Positions 1-9,100 of a DNA stretch of 64,000 nucleotides are shown piece after piece. This DNA comes from Pseudomicrostroma phylloplanum. Taxonomy: Eukaryota; Basidiomycota; Exobasidiomycetes; Microstromatales. The notes under the pieces are model-generated. The model did not search any database. It was not told where the DNA came from and was given only the letters and a program-made list of their open reading frames with translations. The first letter of the stretch is position 1. The number at the start of each line of letters is the position of its first letter. The DNA is taken from the NCBI GenBank assembly GCA_039545275.1, contig BCHS01000004.1, forward strand, positions 62,001 to 126,000, in the 5' to 3' direction. Position numbers and translations under genes: made by a program.

Positions 1-163
1 GCATTGATGGAGGGAGAGCTCAAAGTGACATCCACACAGCCAGAAACACCTTGCCTTCTCCATCCATCCATCCAAACAGCTCAGCTCAGCTCACGCCACC
101 CTGCTATACTCTCATATCTTCCCATCGCTCAACTGCATCCAGCATCCGCACTCCCATAACACA

Positions 164-624
164 ATGGCATCCATCCAGCACTCCCTCGGCTCCCTCGTCT
201 CCTCCTTCGAGCACCTCGTCTCCGGCCTGCTAGAATCCGTACTGGCCATCCTCCGCCACTTCTTCAACATCATCGCCGGTGTGCTCAAGGGAACACTGAA
301 CATTAGTGAAGACGTCTTGGAGAATGCTTGGAAGATGGTAGAGGGGTCGGTACGACTTGTTTTTGGTGAGTGGCACTGCCCAAAGGAGTAGGAGGAGGGA
401 GCGGATGCATATCCCACAAGACGATGCTGTCGCGCCACCAGAGTTGTGCATCTGACTGACACTCATCCTGTTTCCCTCCCACTCGTCTTCTGACAGCCAA
501 CTTCCTGCCCATCGTCCTCCTCGTCTTCGGAGCCTTTGTTGGGCTCATCGTAGCCAACCGCCAGACCAGCGCCGGCCAAAAGACGGTCTCGTCTGCCAAG
601 AAGGGTAGCAAGAAGAGGGCATAA
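164..624 (+). CDS. small single-pass membrane protein, unknown function
   Basis: Two exons, 164-365 and 497-624, joined across a 131 bp intron with a GTGAGT donor and a GACAG acceptor. The reading frame is kept through a split Ala codon and ends at TAA 622-624. The 109-residue product has an amphipathic helical N-terminal half (several SLVSSF/LLESVL-like heptads). One hydrophobic segment follows at about residues 70-88 (NFLPIVLLVFGAFVGLIVAN), and the tail is short, Lys-rich and ends KKGSKKRA. This looks like a tail-anchored or one-pass membrane protein with a basic cytosolic end. No enzymatic motif is visible and I do not recognise the family. The start was chosen as the only ATG in frame with the hydrophobic exon. 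Coding potential rests on the clean splice and the TM segment; the function is open. Confidence 0.72.
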
Positions 625-887
625 AGACGTGGCGTGATCGAGGCCTTGATCTAGTGACCATGTCTTTATCGTAGTCGGAAGGACCCTTGAAGCTGCTGGT
701 CTCGAAAAACACTGCAATTTCCGGAGGTGGAATATACCTGTAGGCGGACGTAGATTTGGACGTCGAATATATCATGCATTGCCAGATCTGCTGGACCAAC
801 GAAACTCTGATTGAAGCGTCTTGGATTGTTTGCAGCTATCATCCGTGCTTTTGCTTGGGGTCAGATCCGTTCTTGAGTGCGTCTATC

Positions 888-2468
888 TTACAGAATCTCC
901 TCAGAACCCTCAGCACCCTCAAAAACAGGGGGCAGCTGCCAGAACTCGTCCGACCTGATGTCCGGCCGAACAGTCGCGTGCTCCTCTTCCTTTGCTGATC
1001 CGTTGCGCTGTGGCCGCCGCTTCTTCTTCTTTCGAGTGACTTGGACAGTAAAGGCGCCTTCGTCCGGCGCGTCGTCCGTGAGGGGGGCTTGACTTTGACT
1101 TTCCGTGTAAGGCAAGCTGTGTGATGCGTGGGTCTCCAGTGCGGCCGGATATGACAGACTCAATTTTGAAAGATCGTCGACAAGCTTGTCGCTCTGGTTG
1201 TTGTCCTGCTCATTGGAAGTAGCCATGCCCTTGGTCGTCCGATCGATTTCCTCGTCCGCGTCGCAGAGGTACTCGAAGACCAAATCGTTGAGCGCCTCTG
1301 CATATGGCGCGGACAGCGAGGGCAAAGGGTGCGTCTTGAGGTGTGGAACTGCAGAGCATCGAAGGGAAGAGACGGTAGTGAGCAGGCAGTTGAGTACAGG
1401 TGTGAAGTCATCAATGATCAAGCCTACTTACGGATGCGGTACAAGCACGGAGACTCGCGGTTGAGCTTCTCATCCGTCAAGCTGAGGTACGAGTCGAGGG
1501 AGAGAATCTGATGAGCTGATCAGTCATGTCGTACCTTGCCTCCTCGTCAACTCGCCCACTGACAATTCAGCATACCTCCCCACCCTGTTCCAGCAGAAGG
1601 TGACCCGACGTCTCAGCAGAGCTTCCTTGGTCCAGAAGGCGCGAAGATATCGTTCCGAGAGTGGTCGGGGGCAGTGTGGCATGTACAGCAAAGTGGAACC
1701 TCCTTGATCAGGAGTCGTTGAAGCGTCTTTGCCAGAGGACGGAAAGGTCGCATCGTAGCAGGCTTGGGCGGACGCTTCTTCGCGGGTCAGAGCTGTCACG
1801 CCCAGGGAGGTGAGGATCGCTCGATCTGTTGCGCTGAAGATTGGATCGAAGGCCATGAGCGCTGGGCGAGATCCAGGCCCAGGAGACATCGCTGCGACCG
1901 TTGCTCCCTCTTGATAGGCTGCAGAGGAAGAGCCTTCGTCCCCATAATCGGATGCCAACTCCCTGCCCAGCTCCCCCTCTGCTATCCGTACGATGTGATC
2001 TGCCATCTCGAGCAACAGGGCCACCTGTACTTGGGCAGACCGACTCTGACTGATCTCTCCGATACCAAGAGCATATATACGGGTCGGAATTCTGGAGGAC
2101 GAAGGATCTTCGTTGCTATGAGCCCCTCGTAGGACGGAGAAGTACGAGGAGAGGCAGCCTGAGCAGTGTAGAGGAGAGAGGGCAGGACGTCAGTCGTACT
2201 TTTCTGCTGACCAACAAGCTGAGATCGACTGACGTTGTAGATGACCTCCATGCTTTCCTCTTCTGAGCAGCTCTGACCTCTTGCGCTCTATCGAGTCTCG
2301 TATCTCCAAGACCAAGGCTTCGGATTCCTCTTGAGCTGCGCCGCCGCGTGCCATTGATGACCGCTCCTTCTGCCTGAGCTTCCCTTTGCCTTTGGACACT
2401 ACGCCATTGTACTTGAATCCATCGCCTTGGCCTTGAGTATCGGCTGAGTCAACACCATTGTTCACCAT
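888..2468 (-). CDS. SRR1-like domain protein
   Basis: Four exons on the minus strand: 2468-2234, 2158-1584, 1507-1432 and 1348-888. Phases agree throughout and give 448 residues. The SRR1-like domain is recognisable: IYALGIGEISQSRSAQ, then QVALLLEM, a FDPIFSATD block, and LLYMPHCPRPLSERYL with the family MPHC motif. After it come a WNR/ILSLDSYL segment and an LVFEYL segment. The N-terminus carries GFKYNGVVSKGKGK and a basic stretch, as SRR1 proteins often do. SRR1 family members include plant SRR1 (light and clock signalling) and yeast Ber1 (microtubule and proteasome phenotypes); the biochemical role is unsettled. The C-terminal KKKKRRPQ patch could direct nuclear import. An in-frame ATG at 2576 is an alternative start. 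The exon 2 donor (GTGGGG) was picked because it keeps frame; the nearby GTATGC does not. Confidence 0.82.
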
Positions 2469-2699
2469 GAGAGTGACGGCGACGATGGGCCCTTTGGTAG
2501 TATCCGCCTCGCCAGGACGAAAGGAAGGAAGGAAGCAGCCGCCCACTTTTGCAGCGCAGGCCAGGCAGTCGTGCATGGATCAGCCTGGCGGAGCAGATGT
2601 TCCTCGCCTCGGCTTTGTTCCATCTTGACATCCTTCCTACCACATCATCTCCTCTGGACTCGGGCTACGTCAACCTCGGCTGCGGTCCCCCTTTTGACC

Positions 2700-5600
2700 A
2701 TGGCCACGTCACCGTCTGCATCGCGGCGGCAGCGGCATCGCGCCTCTACCAGCCAAGGCAGCAGCGCACAGGGCCGCCATGCTCGCTCCTCGGTGGTCCT
2801 CTCCAGCTCGTCCTTCTCCAGCAACAACAATGCCCGTTCAGCCTCGACGTTCGCCATCTCCTCGTCCTCGATGCAGTCCTCTTCGAATCCTCTCCTACAG
2901 CCCGATGTCACACCTTCGTCATTGCTGGCTCAGTACACTCCACAACAGCTCACGGCTCACCTCGATGCTCTAAGGGACGACCTTAAGGAGTACGAAGTCG
3001 AGATGAAACGCCTAATCAACTCGCGCTACGGCGATATCCTCAGCGTGGGCGGGACCATCAGCGCAATGAAGGGCTCGTCGGTTCATCTGCACGAGAAGCT
3101 GCTACAGGTGGGACAAGGGCTGATGAAGCCTTCCGGAGCCTCAGATGGGAGACTCGAAGCTGGGAATGTAGAGAAGACACCCGATGATGAAGAGGAGGAG
3201 AGAGTGAGGAGCCTAGCCGCTCTCCTCACCATACAGCAAGAGGCGCCAGAGGAGATCTGGACAACACTGGACGCCGTCTCGACCTCGTTGAACCAGCTTC
3301 CCTCGTCTTCGTCGAGTTCAGAGAGGCTGGCCACGCTCCTCAAGTGTGCGAGGTCCCTCTCGAGCGCCATCAGCTTGTACGACGCAACTCGCCTCGCAGG
3401 ATGGGAGATCGACGGCATGGAGGATCACGAGCGCATTCGTAGACTATTTCCCCATCCTCTCGAGACCCGCAGCACGACTCTCTCTGCCATCAAGGGCGAG
3501 ATGCGGCTTGCCCTCGAGCAGATCGTAGAGGTGGCTACCGTCGGACATGCGAGCAGAGACAGTTCGCCGGCTACCCAGGAAGCCCTCTTCAGGACGACTG
3601 CACTTGCACTCCTTGGACTCGTCAGGCTCAACATCCTACAGCCAAGTGCTGTTGGGGAATGGTACCTCGCCAGAAGAAGAGCGAGACTAGAGGAGATGAT
3701 CAACTCGCTGCATCAGTCCAGCCGTGACAGACCTGGCGAGGGACGGAGGGTGCTGGCGAAAGTCATGAGAGAGCTGGCGGAGACGATTTCCGTCCACTCA
3801 AGACTCCTAGCCTCCCAGCAAGGCAGCTCTGCGACCCTCTTGGAATCGCTTCTTCGCCGGATGATGTCGAGCGGCTCAACAACAGACGGCGAGTCTTCCG
3901 CAAGCTCAGGCTCTTCGCAATCAGCAGACCACGCGGCCCTCCTCCCGCCGAGCCCGCTAGCCTCGCTCTCTGCTCTGTCCAACTCCTCGCACGTACTTGC
4001 CACCCTCGATCCAAACAGCGGACTCAGGGACTGGACGCCCTTCTTCGAGCTGGGTGACACCACTGCCGAGGGCAGTAAGCCTCAGAGCGGTCAGCTGTCA
4101 GCCTGGGTGGAAGGTATACTGGCCGGTGAATTGAAAGCGGATGGTGGACTCTGGGCTACGCAACTGGTACAAGAGCAGCCTGCGCTGGGCTCATTGACGG
4201 CTATCAGTAAAGCGCGGAGCAGGTTGGTGCGGCAGGTCGCTGCTCATGCACTAAGGGAGGGAGAGAGCGGTAGATTGACAAGGGCGGTGCATCAACATCT
4301 CGAAAGGCTCCTGTCTGATCGAGCTGTCAAGCTCGCGACCGAAGAGGTAGCGAAGTGGCGGAGCGGGGTGGTGAATGAGCTCAAGCAGCTAAGGGATGCT
4401 CAAAAGTCCAAGAATGGGGACATCGCACGGTACGAGGACCTCTTCTTCCCTCCCTCTTCCTCCTCCTCCTCCTCACCGCATCCAAGCTCCTCCTCCCGCT
4501 CCGGAGTTGGAGTTAAACCCTCCCTGGTCGGACCAACAGCAGCCCTCGCTTCCTTCACCTCCGCCCTGCATGACCAGTGGGAAGAGTATCAAGACGTCAA
4601 GGAGACGTACTTTGACTATTGCTACCAGGATGAAGATAGCGTTACGCCGCAGGAGGAGCGAGAGAGGAGCGTCTGGAGCAGGATGGAGCGCGAGGGCTGG
4701 ACGCGGCTTTTCCAGGAAAGTGAGGAACTCGTGGCGCACTTCCGTGAGAGACTCGCTGCTCGCAGTCGAGATACTGCTGCTGGAGAAGAAGAACAAGGGC
4801 ACAGGCAGGCGGTCCAGCTCGTATCGCAAGCCCTTCTGCAGCTCGCATCTCTCCCTCTATCCTCTGAGCTCGCCTCTCCCTTCGAGGAGACGACAGAGGA
4901 GGACCGCGATGACGAGCAGCCCGCTGCGCTGGTGCGCCGTCTGCACCTCTCGCGGGACGCTCTGCTCAATGCCTGTTGGAAACCGCACGTGGTAGCGCAG
5001 GCGGGGGCACTTCTGCTGCGCTCGCGCTCTGAACACGACGACGCCGTCGACGGTGATGGCAGCAGTAGCAGCAGCAGTGGTGCACCTCAAAGCAGCACAG
5101 GGGATAGGAGTGGCAAGGTGCGACCTTCGGACAGACTGCTCCGCGCGCTGTACCACCTCGATGTTGAGGCGGGGAAGATCCTTCCGCTCTCCTCTACCAC
5201 CACCACCACCACCACCACCACGGGAGCAGCATCTAGCCAGCCAGACTCGAGAGGGTCAGCCGTGGGCTCGATGTCCGACCTACTCTCCTCTCTCCTCGTC
5301 TGGCTGAACGTGCAGCTGGAGTCGGGAGGGGCTCAGTCGCTCCGCTCAAGACTCGAGAGGAGCGATGTAGACATCCTTGTCGCTCTCCTCAAGACGACTG
5401 CGAATGCGGCTGCGCCTGTCGAGGCGAGCAGTTCCAACGCAACGCAAGAAGCGCTCCTCGCCGGCGCCTCGCTCCGCTCTCGACTGCCACAAGCTCGTCA
5501 AGTCGCAGAGGGGTCGGAGCCTCCAGCCCAAGAGAGCAGCAGCAGCACCAGCAGCGAAGCGCAAGCACGCCTCTTGGAAAGCCTCTCACCTTACGCCCTC

Positions 5601-5765
5601 CTCTTTGGCCGAGTCCGGGTGCGGGTGCAGGGTGTAGCGCCGCCTTCTCTTGCTCCTGCTTCTCAGCAGCAGGGCGGCTCGTCTCCAGCGCCAGTGCCGG
5701 CTCCGGCTCCATTGTTCGAGATAGCACCTGTGAAGGCGCGCATCAGGGGTGTAGAGGTTCGGTGA
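2700..5765 (+). CDS. COG1: conserved oligomeric Golgi complex subunit 1
   Basis: One uninterrupted reading frame of 1021 residues from ATG 2700 to TGA 5763-5765. The frame is open back to 2571, but that upstream codon is GTG, so the ATG is preferred. Residues about 70-125 match the Cog1/Vps51 N-terminal block: a LAQYTPQQL helix, LKEYEVEMKRLINSRY, then GDILSVGGTISAM. This is the coiled-coil part that assembles lobe A of the COG tether, which captures retrograde vesicles at the Golgi. The remainder is helical, with disordered Ser-rich insertions (around 4450-4500 and 5040-5100) and a ten-Thr run encoded by an ACC repeat near 5197-5222. The C-terminal part keeps the YHLDVEAGKILPL region that I associate with Cog1. 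It is divergently arranged with the SRR1-like gene, with 231 bp between starts. Confidence 0.82.
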   Translation: MATSPSASRRQRHRASTSQGSSAQGRHARSSVVLSSSSFSSNNNARSASTFAISSSSMQSSSNPLLQPDVTPSSLLAQYTPQQLTAHLDALRDDLKEYEVEMKRLINSRYGDILSVGGTISAMKGSSVHLHEKLLQVGQGLMKPSGASDGRLEAGNVEKTPDDEEEERVRSLAALLTIQQEAPEEIWTTLDAVSTSLNQLPSSSSSSERLATLLKCARSLSSAISLYDATRLAGWEIDGMEDHERIRRLFPHPLETRSTTLSAIKGEMRLALEQIVEVATVGHASRDSSPATQEALFRTTALALLGLVRLNILQPSAVGEWYLARRRARLEEMINSLHQSSRDRPGEGRRVLAKVMRELAETISVHSRLLASQQGSSATLLESLLRRMMSSGSTTDGESSASSGSSQSADHAALLPPSPLASLSALSNSSHVLATLDPNSGLRDWTPFFELGDTTAEGSKPQSGQLSAWVEGILAGELKADGGLWATQLVQEQPALGSLTAISKARSRLVRQVAAHALREGESGRLTRAVHQHLERLLSDRAVKLATEEVAKWRSGVVNELKQLRDAQKSKNGDIARYEDLFFPPSSSSSSSPHPSSSSRSGVGVKPSLVGPTAALASFTSALHDQWEEYQDVKETYFDYCYQDEDSVTPQEERERSVWSRMEREGWTRLFQESEELVAHFRERLAARSRDTAAGEEEQGHRQAVQLVSQALLQLASLPLSSELASPFEETTEEDRDDEQPAALVRRLHLSRDALLNACWKPHVVAQAGALLLRSRSEHDDAVDGDGSSSSSSGAPQSSTGDRSGKVRPSDRLLRALYHLDVEAGKILPLSSTTTTTTTTTGAASSQPDSRGSAVGSMSDLLSSLLVWLNVQLESGGAQSLRSRLERSDVDILVALLKTTANAAAPVEASSSNATQEALLAGASLRSRLPQARQVAEGSEPPAQESSSSTSSEAQARLLESLSPYALLFGRVRVRVQGVAPPSLAPASQQQGGSSPAPVPAPAPLFEIAPVKARIRGVEVR

Positions 5766-6159
5766 GATGCCTCGATGAGGTGGGAGGCAAGCGGGGAGCA
5801 GCGATGGGACGATGGAGATCGAGCGGAGCGGAAGACCATGAACATCACAAGGTAGGCAATCAACCAAGCCAAGCAACAGAGAATTGGTTTGATTACGCCC
5901 TCAAACCAAGTACTTCCACGTCTTTGTACAAATTGACTACTACCTCTACCCCTACCTCTACCTTGATGCTGCCATTCCAGTGGTCTATTGTAGTACCGCC
6001 ATGTGATTACCGCGCCACTCCAATCCTGCTCGTCCGAATGCTGATTCTTTGACAGTGAGGCTGCCGAATAGCACAGACGTTGAACCAGCTTTGCGTCCTT
6101 TCCTTCCAAGTTCCGCTTCACGACGTCCCAACATCAGCCTGTCCGCTGATCCCCAATGC
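5766..6159. other. convergent 3' intergenic region
   Basis: This lies between the COG1 stop and the stop of the tyrosine phosphatase gene, so it should hold both 3' ends. It contains a short CTCTACC/CTACCTCTAC direct repeat around 5940-5962. No supported gene or RNA is visible. Confidence 0.5.
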
Positions 6160-9100
6160 TCACGAGAAGAAAGGCGAAGAAGTCGCTCCCGCCCCTCCCT
6201 GTCCACTCTGACCTCCTCCTGCTACTCCTGCCTCTCGCTCGTGCTGCACCTCCCTCAGCACGCCCTTGACCACGGCCAGGTAGCAAAAGACGTACTGCCT
6301 CTGTGTCTGAACCGAGCTCATGCGCTGCTCGCGCGCCACGTGCGTCGCGTGACGGATCAGGTCCTTTTCGCCTGCTGGGGCCATTGCGGCCGAAGCTGCT
6401 CCCGGCATCGAGGCAGAGGCTGCGGCTGCGCCTGCACCTGAGCCTGATGCCAGAGGAGAGGAAGTAGGGGCTGCAGAGGAGGAGCTGTGCGGCGTGCTGC
6501 TGCTAGTGGTGGCTGCCGGGCTTGCGCAGAGCGTCGCAGCAGTGCCCTTCTTGCCATCAGCGGCGGGATCCATGCTGATGCTACCTCGCGTGGTGGACTT
6601 GGGTGCAGACCCGGGTGGGTTGGGCGAGGATCGCGCCTCGGAAGCCGATGAGTGCGTCGTGCGTGCGATACTAAAGCGTCGGGGCTCCTGTTGCTGCTGC
6701 GTCGTGCTGCTCTGCTGCTGCTGCTGCTGCTGCTGTGATTGCTGTGGCGACTGGCCGGTAGCAGCGCCGGGTGGCAGTGAGAGCTTGAAGCTCGAAGGAG
6801 TCGGTGCTGCAGTGGATGCGGCTGCACTGCTAGCACCACCGCCAGTGCCACCGCCGCTACCAAAGGTGAACGGCGAGGTGGGCGTGCTGATGTGAGACGA
6901 GCGACTGGAAGAGGAGAAGCCGAGGTTCATACCGTCCATGGCTCTTGAAGGCGTGTCCATACCCTCTGCGTGGCGAGAAGTCGAAGCAGGAGTACCGTCC
7001 TCGGCGCTGATGCTTTCGAGGCGCGACTGATGGCTGAAGCTGCCTCGTGCACTGGCACTGCCGCTCGAAGCCATCGACACGGCCTGCGGCATGGGAGACT
7101 CGCGGTCCTCGAGGGAAGAGGGTCGGTCCGTGTCTGCATCGGTAGTGGTGACGCTGGCGTCGTCAGAGGTATCGGACCTCTGCCGACGTAGACCTCTCCC
7201 TCTGGCCTCGCGACGCAGGGAGCCGGCAGCACGAGAAAAGGAGAAGCCACCCTGTTGTCCAGAGTGCGCGCCACTGGGACTCCACATCGCAGACGGCGTG
7301 GCATCGTGGGGTGCTGAGTCTGACCCGGCAAAGGCAGAAGGCTCATCCAGGTCCATGTCTGCAGAAGGGGAAAGCTCTCTCTTCAGCTTGCTGCGAATTG
7401 ATCCACCTCGTTGCAGATTCGACGAGCTCGACTTGAGTGACAGCATGCCGTCCTCGGGACGGCGAGGGAAGCCAAGCGCGCTGTGTCTTGCTTCGCCCGG
7501 GGGTGACGCGAGCGAAGTGGCCGACGTCGAAGCGGAGCTTCGCTCAGGACCTCCCGAGAAGAAGGGCGAGCTCTTGGACTTGAAGGGGGACTGTAGCGCG
7601 TTGAACTCAAAGGTCGCTGGCGACTTGCCCGCAGGCGTCATGTCAACGTCATCGGCCTCGGCCTGGTCATAAGAAGACCCATTGTCCCACAGGGCAAGGG
7701 GAGGCAAGCCCAGAGACTTTCGCCTCTCCTTTCGCAAGACGTCCAGTACAGAGTCGATGACGACGTAGGTACCTGTTCGTCCAACGCCTGCAGAGCAGTG
7801 CAGGACCAAGGGGCCCGTGGCGCTCGTCTTGTTGTCCTTGTACTTGCCCTGCTCTACGTCAGCGCTGCTCGCGAGTGCAAGATGAGCGTCGTTCTGTGCC
7901 TGATTTACCAGATCCATGAAGACGAGGATAGCTTCTGGGTCCTCTGGAATCGAGTAGTCTGGCCAGCCAATGTACTGGAAGTGCGTCACCTCCTTCGGTG
8001 GTTCGTCAGACCTGACAATGGAGAGGAGCAGCTTTCGTCGCACCATGACGGGCTCATTAGGATCCTTCTCCTCGGCGCTTGTCGAAGAGAAGAAGAATCC
8101 ACCAGCAGCTCCGTCGTCCTGCTTTGCCCTCTTCTTGCTCGAGGTGCAAACCTCGCCTTTGCTGTTGAGCTCCACCTCTTCGATCGTCTTCAGCTTGACC
8201 GTCGTGCCATATGCTTCCTCGCTCCAGTAGTTATGACTCTGGACACGGCCACTCTCGTACTCCCTGGTGAGCATCGCAATGGTGCGAGAGTTCTGCTGCC
8301 AGACTGCATTCCAGAAGGTCTCAAAGGTCGTCGGTAGCGGCGCTTGGGTGGCGATGTAGCTCCTGTGAGCACCATATTCCCTCAGAGGCTGGACAAAGGA
8401 GCCATTGAGATACGAAGACACCGAAGAGCCAGACTTGTCCTCGCCACAAGTACCTCCAGTCGACACTGGCACTCGCGAGTGTTCGTAGGTCCAGATGTTG
8501 TTGTATCTGTTCTCGCTTCCTCGCTCAATTGCTGCTGCAATGGAGAAGGGAAAGGAAGATGCTGAGAGGGAGGTAGTGGAGTCTACGCCTTCGACTCGAG
8601 AGTAGGCAGACGAGAGCTGCACAGGTGAGGTTCCATCGGCAGACGGTCCATCCTTTGCAGTCGCATCGCCGCCGGCGGAGCCCATCGTATTGTTTTGGCG
8701 GGGGTCCATGCTGCTCTCGGCAGCATGCTGCCGCATGGTAGCCATCAATCTCGTCTGCTCAGCCTTCTCAATGTCGAAAAAGTCGTGCGCCAGCTGGTCA
8801 GCCACCGTCTTCTCGTCCTTGCCCGCAATCTCTTGCAAGAACGGCGGCAAGCTGTTCTGCTTCTGCGACTCGGTGAGGAAGTGCAAGTCGAGGGGAATCC
8901 TTTCGGTGATACCATGCTGCAGCTCGCGATTCTGTCGGATGTTGTCGAAGAAGGGGTTGCACGCGGCAGATGACCTGGCACCGACGGCAGACCTGCCGTT
9001 GAGGCTGAACAGGTTCGAGTCACTAGCAGACGGGAGCATCGACTGGTGGCGACGTCTTGCGGGAGCGCCTGACGTAGTGGTCCGGTCCGTAAAGGCGTCC

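Noticed and set aside
2571..2699. Upstream extension of the COG1 reading frame
   Set aside because: The first codon of the extension is GTG, and no ATG precedes 2700; the sequence looks like leader DNA.
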